The position numbers were made by a program, and so were the translations under genes. 64,000 nucleotides of DNA from Congeria kusceri (Eukaryota > Mollusca > Bivalvia > Myida > Dreissenidae), in contig CM051026.1 in assembly GCA_027627225.1 (NCBI GenBank), forward strand, positions 1,777,501-1,841,500, read 5' to 3'. Below the pieces are notes generated by a model. That model saw nothing but the letters and a program-made list of their open reading frames with translations, did no database searches and was not told the origin of the DNA. This document shows positions 12,400 through 21,885 of this stretch, one piece after another (positions within the stretch are counted from its first letter, which is position 1; each line of letters begins with the position of its first letter).

Positions 12400-13280
12400 T
12401 ACATTGATGTTAAGACCTGAATACGAGCTGCAGATTCATTTCGCTTGTCGAACAATTAATTGTGATATATATTTTAACATCAATTATTTTACGTGTATTA
12501 CTGCTAAATATAGAATTGTATTATCATTTAGGTACAAGTTTATTTTGAAAGCCTACAGTTACACCAAATCTGTTTTAAAATTCTAGACATGTTGGACTAA
12601 GCATTTAAATTTCATTTTTCTTTAACAAGTAACACAGTCACTGCTTGTGAAGTTATTCCCATACTGGTTACGTTACCCTCCTTCCATCTGTTAGTACGTA
12701 CGACCTTTCTTCTGTTCAAGAATTATGGATCCTGTGATAACTCAACAAAAATAAATTCGATTACTATAGAGGACTATGAGTATACATGTCGCGGTATTGT
12801 TGTCGTAGTACAAATTGTGGTTTCTTTGGCAACAGTCTTCGATCATATTGATTTCTGGTCTGATTAGGATGGAGTATGAAGAAGTTAGACATTGTAGAAA
12901 CAACAGAAGTTATAATTGACCTTCATCCGTCTGCCCGAGAACATTTGGATCCCGTGCCTAAATCAACAAGTTCAGAAGCAAATTGTGTACGTATAAATGT
13001 CTAATGAAGATGATGCACATTGTTTTTATTTATGTAACCGGATGTTATTATATTATTGTAGAATTATTAACATGTGTGTGTAATACAATTATTTGTTTCT
13101 TTTTTTGTGTTTTTAACTTTAGTTTATTGACCCGTGTTGAGAAGTAAAAACTAGTTGTTACTTAAAAAACATAAATACAATCGTAAACTGTAAACGTAAA
13201 CATGTAAGACATGTAAAAGCATTTATTTAATAGTTACATCAAGGACATATCAGTCTCTTTCTTATAAAAAAATAGTTTTC
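12400..13280. repeat. Segmental duplication, copy A left part
   Basis: The sequence aligns with 36150-36783. Shared phrases include AGGTACAAGTTTATTTTGAA (12530 and 36272), TTTCATTTTTCTTTAACAAG, CCTCCTTCCATCTGT.AGTACGTACGACC, and GTAAACTGTAAACGTAAACATGTAA. The match stops at GTTTTCAA near 13280 and resumes near 15681, so a ~2.4-kb insertion separates the halves. Copy B lacks about 250 bp present here at 12715-12975. Confidence 0.75.
12874..12989 (+). CDS. Possible small exon of unknown gene
   Basis: After a CTGATTAG acceptor-like site, the frame starting ATGAAGAAG reads MKKLDIVETTEVIIDLHPS and continues REHLDPVPKSTSSEANC up to a GTACGT donor-like site. The composition looks coding. Part of it (GGATCC.GTG....TCAACAA) repeats a segment near 12727-12750, so it may be only a local duplication. 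I know no homologue. Confidence 0.25.
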
Positions 13281-13282
13281 AA

Positions 13283-13400
13283 TTTATCGTTGTTTATCGG
13301 CCAATAAACAACGATTTGGAATTCTGATGCGTATTACTTAAACCACGAGGGCTTCAGAACGACAATGAGTTGTTTATTGGCCGATAAAGAACGATAATGC
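13283..13400. repeat. Pair of palindromes forming a small foldback
   Basis: ATCGTTGTTTAT (13286-13297) pairs perfectly with ATAAACAACGAT (13304-13315). GTTGTTTAT (13369-13377) pairs with ATAAAGAAC (13384-13392) with one mismatch. The two palindromes are also inverted copies of each other, making terminal inverted repeats of about 30 bp. The unit sits at the point where the segmental duplication is interrupted. Confidence 0.75.
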
Positions 13401-13444
13401 AAACATTATTTGGATTATAGCAAATATGTTCGCAATTGAAATGA

Positions 13445-14958
13445 GAACTATGTTGTTTTCTTTGTTTGTTGAGGACTTGGAACTTTACCTTCAAGATAGC
13501 ATTAACTCTGGTTTAAATCTTGATGAAATTGTGTTGATTTTACTATTATTTGCCGATGACATGGCTATTTTAGGCAAAACACCGGAAGAAATTAAATCGC
13601 ATTTAGATAAATTATATTTATATTGTAATTCTTGGGGTCTAAATGTTAACACCACAAATCAAAAATAATGGTTTTTAGAAAGAGAGGGGGGTTAAAACGA
13701 GGTGAGAAATGGACATTCAATGGCAACGAAATTGAAGTAGTTGATAGTTTTAACTATCTAGGTACAGTAATAAGCTATACTAGGAGTTTTAAACTGAACC
13801 AGGAACATTTAGTTGGTAAAGCCCTTAAGGCAATGAATACTTTATTGTATAAATGCAAGGAATTTGACATAAAACCAAAAATATTTTGCCAGTTATTTGA
13901 CTCTTTCGTAGGTTCTATATTGAATTATACATCTGAAATATGGGGTTTCATAAAATCAAACGATATAGAACGTATTCATTTGAAATTTTGTAAAAGATTG
14001 CTACATGTTAGGATAAACACATGCAATGTTGCTGTATATGGAGAATTAGGTAGATATCCTTTGTATATAAACAGGTTTGTGAAAATTATTAAGTATTGGT
14101 TTAAAATTCTTGGCAGTAAAAATATCATCATCCAGGTTATTTATAAACAAGCTCTGAGTGATTGTCATAAAGGTTATACAAACTGGGTATCGAATGTTAG
14201 AAAGTTGTTAAATGATTATGGTTTTAGTTTTGTATTTGATAATCCCAATTCTGTACAAAGTAGCAGTTTTATTAATGAATTCAAATGTAGACTGGTTGAC
14301 AATTTTAAACAAGACTGGTACGGTAAAATTAGCAACAGCTCTGTGTTATATATGTATAAACACGTTAAAACTACTTTAGAGTATGAAGCATACTTAGATT
14401 TACTTCCAAGACGTTTGCGCTTATTTTTAAGGGTTTCAGTACATCCTTTAAGAATACAAACTAGCAGATACTCTAGAAATAACATAACAAGGAATCAACG
14501 TTATTGTTTGTGTTGTAATGATATGGACATAGAAGATGAATATCATTTTATTTGCGTATGCAGTTGTTACACCGTACTAAGGAAGAAATACATTAACCGT
14601 ATTTTCTATGTTAATCCATCTGTATATAAATTCCATCAGTTATTAGCTTCATGTGACAAATCCATCTTATTTAAATGTATGTAAATACATCAAAGAAGCA
14701 TTAGTTATTAGAAATTCGATCATAAATGAAACTGTGTAGTTAATTGTCCTTACCACCTTTGCTTTCTTTGTTTGTTGTTTATTTTGTTGTTTTGTGTTGC
14801 TTGTTTTTTGTTGTAATATTGCATTACTTGACCGATTGTGTGTGTCTGACCTTGTTTGGTTATATACATTTTTGCTCGTTCTACCTAATAACGTGACAGA
14901 AAATAATGTTTGTATTAATGTATGAAGACGATGTACTATTGTATAAATCTGAATAAAC

Positions 14959-14992
<34 letters not shown>
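13445..14992 (+). mobile_element. 5'-truncated LINE (same family as 52610-55490)
   Basis: The frame at 13445-13664 carries the reverse-transcriptase active-site motif LLFADDMAILGKTPEE and SWGLNVNT. A one-base deletion near 13655 moves the frame, which continues at 13668-14684 through MVFRKRGGLKRGEKW, LGTVISYTRSFKLNQEHLVG, LYKCKEFDIKPKIFCQLFDS and the C-terminal Cys/His motif RYCLCCNDMDIEDEYHFIC. The protein is clearly related to residues from about 470 to the end of the minus-strand LINE at 52895-55477. Everything upstream of the FADD region is missing, so the copy is dead. The 3' end is AATAAA followed by (CTGT)n at 14959-14992 instead of poly(A), as in the second copy. Confidence 0.92.
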
Positions 14993-14993
<1 letters not shown>

Positions 14994-15680
14994 ATTTTAC
15001 TATGCCTCGCTCAGAATCGGGAATCCTTCTTGCGTTGTTTATTGGGTAGTTTAACAACGATAAGTGTGTTCTATGTCAATAGAAAAATTAGCAAGTATCA
15101 TGTTAGAATCAAGATATTCCGCTTTTGAAAATAATTGTTTCTATTAAGATTTTATTCCAAACAATGGTTCTTCTTTTATGTATTACTTTTCAGTGATAAA
15201 AAACCGTTTAAAAAAAGCTACATAATAATGCCACATAATAATGATGCTAAAAAATAAGCAGTTATAAAAAAGACACATGATAATATATTCACATTTCTTC
15301 GGCTTGTTTTCCAGGTGTTAGTCGTTTGTCAAATAAATTGTAGAATTGTTATTTTGCGAACTGTGGGATAGTAAACATTCGGCAAAACACACCATTTACA
15401 TAGAAACATCAGTATTAACGCAAAAACCGAATGTTGTTGTAGTTTCAAGTTGTATTTTTATTATAAAAGGAAGCAACATTGATCTTAAAGTAACTAATCT
15501 TTGCTTGCACATCGTTCGATGCTGCACAATTCTATATTGTATTATTCTATTGCAATTCATACGTGTATGCTCAACCCAGTTTGACCTGCTCGCAGATTAA
15601 CTAGTCATAACGCTTTTCGAAGCAAACATCAGAAAAATGATCATTCTTAAATGTCCGTTGAAATTCCGTGTGTAGTGTGA
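14993..15680. other. Non-coding stretch, part of the insertion in duplication copy A
   Basis: No gene is recognised. It follows the LINE tail and ends where similarity to 36783 onward resumes. Confidence 0.4.
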
Positions 15681-16520
15681 GAGAAAATATAATAAAGTTA
15701 TAGTTTAATTATTACACGTTTTATTTGAAAAAAAAATGTTACAAAGTTTACTTTTTAAGTTGATTTTTGCGCAAGAATAAGATAGTGTCGTGCGTTTAGT
15801 TGAGAATTGTTTTAACATAAGAACACCACGTTATGATTTTCAATTCAAACGCCGAAACACCAATTCAATGTCGCGAATAGTTAATATAAAACAAACTGCA
15901 ATACGCAATTAAGTTACGCAGTACAAATAATATATATAACTAGTCATGATTGGATTTAGCCGCTTTATATTGACTACCGATTCTATAAATAACGGTCACG
16001 TCACATACACTGTGAAGATCACGTAACCGGTCATTCTATAAATAGTGATTACAGCTAAATACCACTTTATTAGCACGGTTAAGTAGCAAACATTTTCGAC
16101 GGAATTGAGTAAAATATAGTTCCCAGATAGATAAAAAATAAAAGATTAAAGGTTATCATTCAAGCTAACGTAACATGGTTTAACGGTAGTAAAGGAACAT
16201 GCAAACCAATAATGAAACCTCCACTGGGTATCGAACTCGAGACTTTGTAGCGATAAAAATAAGAAAATAAAATTATGTTGATGGAAAAGACCACCGTTAA
16301 AACGGCGTTATAAAACTCTCGACAGTAATCGTTCATTAGACACGCGATCATTCTATAAATAGAGGTCGAGTAACAGAGCATATCATGGGAGATCACCGTT
16401 AAAATATGCGTTATACAAATTGCCGATAGTAGTCGTTCTTCAGACTCGTGATCTTTCTATAAATATCAATCGAGTTATAGACAATATCAGGAGAGATCAC
16501 TGTTAATAATGTCTGATTGT
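15681..16520. repeat. Segmental duplication copy A right part, with TATAAATA repeats
   Basis: GAAAATATAATAAAG.TATAGTTT near 15683 matches 36783 onward. From about 15950 a degenerate unit of roughly 104 bp recurs: CGATCATTCTATAAATAG, GAGTAACAGA, ATATCAGGAGAGATCACTGTTA, then GTTATAAATTGCCGATAGTAGTCGTTCTT. Related copies lie at 21040-21210, 36985-37870 and 45690-46040. Confidence 0.75.
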
Positions 16521-16529
16521 CTTATTCTG

Positions 16530-16732
16530 GGCTTAGTGTGAGGTTTGGCGCCAATGAAACCGGTTTAAACCCCGAATGCTTTGCATTGACCCGTTCAAGG
16601 CGGTGACCCCAGCTTTATTCATGTGTGTTTTGTGTTTGTTATGTGTTTTTGTGATTTGCTGATTGGTTTTTGGCAATCGATTACTTGCCATATATAAAGG
16701 ACATCGGAGTTATGTCCTGCTGTCGCAGCTGG
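16530..16732 (+). repeat. Dispersed repeat (family A), left part, split by the LTR-flanked element
   Basis: TTAGTGTGAGGTTTGGCGCC, AACCCCGAATGCTTTGCATTGACC, GGTGACCCCAG and GGCAATCGATTACTTGCC match copies near 22185-22390, 23225-23490 and 63690-64000. It is cut at GCAGCTGG (16732) and resumes as GGAGTTTCA at 21000, matching the CTCTGGAGTTTCATT of the copy near 22372. This shows where the element inserted. Confidence 0.8.
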
Positions 16733-17205
16733 AGGTTACAGTATACTAAATATTTCAGGTGTGCAATGCTATACTCTCTAAATAAATCAACACCATTTAT
16801 TTGAAGACACAATTTTCTGTATAGTCACTTGCCATGACTTTATTTTTGAATATTTCTTTGTACGTGTGGTAGGAAAAACATTGTTGTGTACTAAAAATTC
16901 ACTGTTTCGCTTGAAGGTTGGAGACTACATGACGAGACTTTGACAGTTGGCAGTATACCTTCAACTGGAGAGTATCCGGTAAAAAGATGGCCGTAAAACA
17001 GTGAACTTTGATTCGCGTCGAGTTCTTTCTTACATATCACATGACCTATCTTTTTTATTGTCTAAATCAATTCGGCTCGGAATGCTCTTTAAGAAAAGGT
17101 ATGGTTATGAGGGTCTCTACGCGCAAAATGTTGAGTTTATTTTTTGTTGAATTTATTGCTTTTACATTGAATTTGTTAAGGAAATCTTTTAGTATATTGT
17201 GACCT
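16733..17205. repeat. Left direct terminal repeat of the element
   Basis: It reads the same as 20527-20999 over all 473 bp by line-by-line comparison. It contains AATAAA near 16780, a 10-bp inverted repeat (TTCACTGTTT at 16898-16907, AAACAGTGAA at 16996-17005) and a nested 8-bp pair (TTGAAGGT at 16911-16918, ACCTTCAA at 16957-16964). It ends 46 bp before the HNH start codon, so it or the adjoining bases should hold that gene's promoter. Confidence 0.95.
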
Positions 17206-17251
17206 AAACTGACTTTGGGTTAAAATAAAATATCGTCTGCAAGTGCAAAAT

Positions 17252-17793
17252 ATGGATGAGAAAGCAGATTTTTGGTCATTTCTGAGCAAAAGAGTAGAAA
17301 ATATGTGCATTAAATGCATCAATTCAGATTGTTTGATCTGGAATGGTTGTATTTCAAATAGTTCCTTACCCTATTATGGCCGAATGAGGGCTAAATTGCC
17401 TTCGGACATAAAATCAGAGACATACTTGGTTCACCGTGTAGCGTTAATGTGCTACATGAAGTCAGAATTGAACGCCAGGGACTCTGTGAGCCACTTATGC
17501 AACAATAGCTTGTGTGTTAAGCCTGAACATGTAAACATAGAGCCCCATTCCACCAACATGGAACGGCGGACATGTTTACAGTTCGGACAGTGCAGCGGGC
17601 ATGGAACTGAGCCAGCCTGCATATTTGGTAAAAACATGAATACAACAAGCTTTATCACTTCCTTTTATTCATAGAAATACACTTAAAATACATAAATGCA
17701 TGTTTTTTTTCATTTTATATCTATTTCTATTGGGTATTTTTGCCTTTTTCAGGTAGAGGAACGCCTGATGCTGACGCGAGGGCCACTTGTTAG
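17252..17793 (+). CDS. HNH-type nuclease (zinc-binding His-Me endonuclease fold), one intron
   Basis: Predicted metal-dependent DNA nuclease of the His-Me (HNH) type, resembling proteins with the zinc-binding loop of homing endonucleases. Exon 1 is 17252-17627, the intron 17628-17752 (G|GTAAAA to a pyrimidine-rich TTTTTCAG), and exon 2 17753-17793, giving 138 residues. Visible motifs: C18/C21/C27 with WNGC near the start, YYGRMR, LVHR (H61), VSHLCNNSLCV (H81, C83, N84, C88), KPEHVNIE (H93), then C108, C114, H117, C123. These fit Zn ligands plus the beta-beta-alpha catalytic core. The ATG at 17252 is the first in frame after the repeat. Without splicing the frame would run to 17674 with a poor tail. 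The convergent neighbour ends 57 bp away. The assignment as an HNH-type protein is fairly firm. Its role in moving the element is inferred. Confidence 0.85.
17628..17752 (+). other. Predicted intron in the HNH gene
   Basis: The donor GTAAAA follows ATATTTG. The acceptor is preceded by a long pyrimidine tract and reads TTTTTCAG|GT. Splicing restores a glycine codon and adds RGTPDADARATC before TAG at 17791-17793. Confidence 0.65.
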
Positions 17794-17827
17794 AGGTCTC
17801 TTATGCCAAAACAGGTAATAATAACAA

Positions 17828-17833
17828 TTTATT
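17828..17833 (-). terminator. Poly(A) signal for the Mutator-like gene
   Basis: AATAAA on the minus strand lies about 20 bp beyond the stop codon of the 652-codon gene. This is a compact arrangement in the short gap between the convergent genes. Confidence 0.55.
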
Positions 17834-17850
17834 ATCAGGTACACAATCAA

Positions 17851-19809
17851 CTAAGCATATTTATGATGCTTAAGGTGTGGAAGACTGTCATAATCAGGTT
17901 TGGGGTCACTCATGCCCTTGCCGTAGTGTAATTCCTCATGCAGTTTGTATCGATAATTCCGCGTCCTGGCACGTAAAGCTCGTGCTTTGTTGGTAGCGGA
18001 TGTTTGCTTTCGGTTAAGGTCGTTGCGGTCCTCATATGCTATCTGCTTAATAATCTTTGACCCCTGGGTAAGGTTAGCATTTAGTTCAGTGGTTTTTGCA
18101 ATTACAGAGTCAGCATAGCCATTGTTTAATTTGTGAACCTGCCCGTGAATTCGACCTACACAGTTGCGTGAGAAAGTCACAGTTTTAGGATTGACAGCTT
18201 GGTACGACCTGTTTACTGCTTCACTTTTTTGGGTTGTGGTTAAAAGTTTGGTAGCGTCAAGAGCAGCTGGACCTAAAACCATTTCAATGCATTTTTTAAG
18301 GACTTGTTGGTCACTGTCAACCATTTTAACCTTGACATTGTCTGGCATGAAATTCTTAGCTTGCCTATTTGTACCAGCACAGACATAACTGTACTTTGCA
18401 CAATGAGTACCGCAGTAACCACTGAAGCATAGAACAATGGTTGCGATTACATCAACCATGACCTTCTTTAGAACCTTGATGTCACCCTGGTGTTTATTGT
18501 GGGCAGCTTTAAGCTCAGCCATACACCTAGCTTTGACCGAGAGAGCGAACCGACTCCTGATATTAGACTTGGAATGACCCTTGAGCATGCCCTTTGAGAA
18601 AGGCGCTTTGTTGAGCTCGCGCTTCAGCGAGTTGCCTAGGTGCCTCAGATCCTTAAGATGACCCACATTGTGACCGTGAGAGTTACGAACACCTTGGAAT
18701 GCCCTACTGTCCCCATCACAAGTGAAATTTGCTATTTTGATGTCCTTAGAGATCTGGTCACCTAACAACCTATTCCATTTGCCTTCATCACCTATTGGTT
18801 CCCTCTCTGAAACATTTGCAGAACAATGCCCCCTATGATTGGGGCACTGAACAGGTTTACCCTTATTCCTAAGCATTGATGCAGTCCTGCATAGTTTATT
18901 TGCTACTTGTACCACTACAATTTGCTTGTTTCTGGTATTGTTTTCACACATAGTGCTTATGGCAATAGTTCCGGCTTGAAAGGGTGTCGCGTCAGAGTTA
19001 AAAATTGGATTGTTGTAGCAAGTGTCCCCTTCAACATTTACCTTAGAGGGATCTTTTTGACCAATTTTGGCATTTTCAGCAACTAAGTTTTCTCTAATCT
19101 GGTACATGCTTCTCTCATTTAGGGATTTAAGGGCAGTATTGACCTTATTTGCTTGTTTTTGCATAGCAAGTGGAGAGGGAGCAATGATATTGGTTGTGTT
19201 GAGAATTCTGCGGGAACCTGTGTTCCCAATAGAAGTACTTGCAACACCTATTTGGAAGCCTACATTGATCTGAGCTGCCTTTCTGGCCCTGGTACTTGAT
19301 GGAACCTCATTGTAAAGCTTATAATGCTTGCCTACATATCTGCATCTTGTACATTTTAACCTTTCCTCCCAGCCTAAGCCCCACTTTATGGAAGCACTGC
19401 CGTCAATTACCAAGTCGCCCCTACATTTATCACTTCTTAACCTATGCTTTCTATTTTCAGAGGACATCATAGACTGGAGTAGGGCGGGGACATAGACCTT
19501 GTTCGTAAGTAAGTCGGGATGGACTTTTGATGGAGCAGGAACCCGTAACAGGTCTACATAGCGAATCTTGTTCGCTCTCGGACGCAAGGGCTTAGCTGGG
19601 GTTTGAGAGCCGTCTACATCCCGAAAAGTAAGAACCTTGTCATTGTAAGCTACCCGTGCTTCAAAGGATGACCTTTCTAACCTTACATAGGTTGTGTTGG
19701 AATTTGACCTTCTTTCATAATTATGTTTTTTCCCCTTCACCGGACTAGTCCCACCTCGTTTAAAACCAACATTGAGCAACTTTTTCTTTTGCTTGGTTAT
19801 GAACCCCAT
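17851..19809 (-). CDS. Mutator-like (MULE-type) transposase-like protein, 652 aa, intact
   Basis: Probable DDE-type, RNase H-fold transposase related to the Mutator-like domain proteins I recall from mollusc and cnidarian genomes. The frame is uninterrupted from ATG at 19809. The basic N-terminus (KKKLLNVGFKRGG) could bind DNA. A zinc-ribbon-like LKCTRCRYVGKHY lies at 151-163. Next is RKAAQINVGFQIGV (176-189). The first candidate catalytic Asp is D262 in NVEGDTCYNN. CPNHRGHC (322-329) is a Cys/His motif. The second candidate Asp is D365 or D367 in FTCDGDSRAF. CFSGYCGTHCAKYSYVC (461-477) is Cys-rich. The candidate Glu is E529 in TQKSEAVNRSY, followed by NPKTVTFSRNCVGR. The C-terminus is basic. 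It converges on the HNH gene and lies 717 bp from the right repeat, so its promoter is in that gap or the repeat. Base composition is less AT-rich than the surroundings. The transposase activity is inferred from motifs. Confidence 0.8.
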   Translation of the reverse strand: MGFITKQKKKLLNVGFKRGGTSPVKGKKHNYERRSNSNTTYVRLERSSFEARVAYNDKVLTFRDVDGSQTPAKPLRPRANKIRYVDLLRVPAPSKVHPDLLTNKVYVPALLQSMMSSENRKHRLRSDKCRGDLVIDGSASIKWGLGWEERLKCTRCRYVGKHYKLYNEVPSSTRARKAAQINVGFQIGVASTSIGNTGSRRILNTTNIIAPSPLAMQKQANKVNTALKSLNERSMYQIRENLVAENAKIGQKDPSKVNVEGDTCYNNPIFNSDATPFQAGTIAISTMCENNTRNKQIVVVQVANKLCRTASMLRNKGKPVQCPNHRGHCSANVSEREPIGDEGKWNRLLGDQISKDIKIANFTCDGDSRAFQGVRNSHGHNVGHLKDLRHLGNSLKRELNKAPFSKGMLKGHSKSNIRSRFALSVKARCMAELKAAHNKHQGDIKVLKKVMVDVIATIVLCFSGYCGTHCAKYSYVCAGTNRQAKNFMPDNVKVKMVDSDQQVLKKCIEMVLGPAALDATKLLTTTQKSEAVNRSYQAVNPKTVTFSRNCVGRIHGQVHKLNNGYADSVIAKTTELNANLTQGSKIIKQIAYEDRNDLNRKQTSATNKARALRARTRNYRYKLHEELHYGKGMSDPKPDYDSLPHLKHHKYA

Positions 19810-20526
19810 TTTGACCAGATTGCCACCTTAAAAAAAGTCAAAGTACTTATTTTGTGCCCAAAATATGCAATTTTGTATTCCCTTAAACCTCTAAATGTGA
19901 GCAGGCAATGCAAATTGACCACCTGCTGCAGTTTAAAGGCACTCATGACATTATATACTAGAATATATAATTGGTGGCCTGTAATTAAAGAGGCTGCGAC
20001 AAACAAGGTGCTTTAAAGATTTTACACTTTATTGGTTTGAAACAAGCAATTACTGGAAGCTGATTGATTTCTACACTTCAAAGTATCTTTGATCTCCCAT
20101 TTTGACTAATTTGTTAATTGTCTTGGATGAAATTGGAATTTTTTTTCTATAAAATTTACATTTTTGGGGTGATTTTTTTTAAAAAATACACAAAAAATAC
20201 ATTATCAAAATGGCTTAGAGTAAACATATCTAACAAAGTCATTCTCTCCTCACCCCACATAAGCCCCCCATACATGTTTGTTTGGTTTGTTTGGGTATTT
20301 TGTCACAAATATTGCAAATATCAGCTTTAATTGTTAGAGGGACATTTAAGCTTCAAGACGCTTGAAATCACCGGCTTCCGACCAAAATCACCTGTGTTTG
20401 AAAATATGAAATAAAATGGCCAAATGGACAGATATACAAGCCAAACTTAATATATTGGTGCAATATGCATGGGAAGATAATTATATGCAAGAAAAACTAA
20501 TTTTAATGAGAACAAATTTCTCTTAT
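19810..20526. other. Internal non-coding part of the element
   Basis: This lies between the start of the Mutator-like gene and the right repeat and probably holds that gene's 5' untranslated region and promoter. It includes a TTCAAG-ACG-CTTGAA palindrome near 20352-20366 and long T runs at 20140-20180. I see no convincing exon. Confidence 0.5.
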
Positions 20527-20999
20527 AGGTTACAGTATACTAAATATTTCAGGTGTGCAATGCTATACTCTCTAAATAAATCAACACCATTTATTTGAAG
20601 ACACAATTTTCTGTATAGTCACTTGCCATGACTTTATTTTTGAATATTTCTTTGTACGTGTGGTAGGAAAAACATTGTTGTGTACTAAAAATTCACTGTT
20701 TCGCTTGAAGGTTGGAGACTACATGACGAGACTTTGACAGTTGGCAGTATACCTTCAACTGGAGAGTATCCGGTAAAAAGATGGCCGTAAAACAGTGAAC
20801 TTTGATTCGCGTCGAGTTCTTTCTTACATATCACATGACCTATCTTTTTTATTGTCTAAATCAATTCGGCTCGGAATGCTCTTTAAGAAAAGGTATGGTT
20901 ATGAGGGTCTCTACGCGCAAAATGTTGAGTTTATTTTTTGTTGAATTTATTGCTTTTACATTGAATTTGTTAAGGAAATCTTTTAGTATATTGTGACCT
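20527..20999. repeat. Right direct terminal repeat of the element
   Basis: It reads the same as the left repeat. It is followed directly by GGAGTTTCA of the interrupted family-A repeat. The base before it is T and the base after it is G. In the left copy these are G and A, which fixes the 473-bp limits. Confidence 0.95.
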
Positions 21000-21039
21000 G
21001 GAGTTTCACTTTGTTTATATTTATAGAAATTGTCGATAT

Positions 21040-21210
21040 TTGTCGTTCCTAAGCCAGCGGTAATGCTACAAACAGCGCTCAAATCACATACAATGTCAAG
21101 AGAGATCACCATAACAACTGCGTTATAAATTTTTTAAATAGTTGTCGTTCTTGAGACATATGGTTATTCTATAGATATCAATCGCGCCACAGACAAAATG
21201 CTCAATATTT
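21040..21210. repeat. Degenerate copies of the ~104-bp TATAAATA repeat
   Basis: ATGTCAAGAGAGATCACCATAACAACTGCGTTATAAAT-like and TTCTATAGATATCAATCGCG phrases match the units at 15950-16520 and 36985-37870. This lies just past the element, so the element sits between stretches of the same repeat context. Confidence 0.6.
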
Positions 21211-21885
21211 GCACAGATTACTAACAAATTGCGTCATTTGTCTACATGCGTCACCGTAATTGAGTGTAAATATAGTTCCGTATAGAGTAAATGAACATGG
21301 TTTTACTATACCACTGACAGGGAACCGATTTGAAAGTTTTACGTTTTTACTAACCTTAACCCTAACCCTTTAAAAGTTAAAACCTATCCACAAGCGCGTC
21401 ATAATACTAGTAGTTGAACTGTTTACGTTACGTGAGCATACATCATTAAATGTAGTATTTATTAATATTAGATTTCATTCGCGTTTTGTAGAATTAAATA
21501 TTTTTTTTTTTTTTGCATTTTATGTCTGCATGAATATTAATGGCTATTTTTCATTGTTTATTAAACTATCGATTTCAATAAAAATAATTACACAAGTTTA
21601 GCATATACAACCAAGCTATGTAATCAGGCCTTTTACACAGCTGTTACTATTACGGCTTCTTCCTGGAACGCACGACGATGATCTGTAACATGTAGTTTAT
21701 GATGCTAGGTCTTGAACAAGCAGAGATTTAGCTGATACTTGTATTTACTTCATTTCACTGTGCCTCAGAAAGTTGCAGTTTTGTTGCTCTAATAAACATT
21801 AAATAATTGAGTAATTAAATTGTAATTCAATTGTATTAATATTCTCTTTTATCGCTTCCTTTCAATCGCCATGCTTCGAGTTAAT
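21211..21885. other. Non-coding stretch with a short telomere-like motif
   Basis: AACCTTAACCCTAACCC (about 21353-21369) resembles interstitial CCCTAA repeats but has only about two and a half units. Nothing else is recognised. Confidence 0.4.

Larger units (their letters stand above)
16733..20999. mobile_element. 4.27-kb element with direct terminal repeats, HNH and Mutator-like genes
   Basis: Two 473-bp direct repeats that read as identical (16733-17205 and 20527-20999) enclose two convergent genes: an HNH-type nuclease (+) and a 652-codon Mutator-like transposase-type protein (-). No reverse transcriptase, integrase, gag, protease or tyrosine recombinase is present. There is no tRNA primer-binding site just after the left repeat and no purine tract before the right one. 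Each repeat starts AGGTTAC and ends GTGACCT, short near-inverted ends. The element interrupts a family-A repeat. The flanks fit either a 2-bp GG or a 6-bp CTGGAG target duplication. Apparent identity of the repeats and intact frames indicate recent arrival. It could be a DNA transposon with long direct repeats, or a retroelement derivative that captured two genes. Confidence 0.85.

Noticed and set aside
17008..17202. 64-codon frame present identically in both terminal repeats (also 20802-20996)
   Set aside because: It has no ATG start and no recognisable motif, and duplication follows from the repeat itself.
17452..17658. Minus-strand frame opposite the HNH exon
   Set aside because: Shadow of the HNH coding frame. 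The motifs and splice sites support the plus strand.
16733..20999. Interpretation as an ordinary LTR retrotransposon or retrovirus
   Set aside because: No gag, protease, reverse transcriptase, RNase H or retroviral integrase; no primer site after 17205; no polypurine tract before 20527; and one gene has an intron.
21353..21369. Telomeric repeat
   Set aside because: Only about two and a half CCCTAA units with mismatches, too short to be meaningful.
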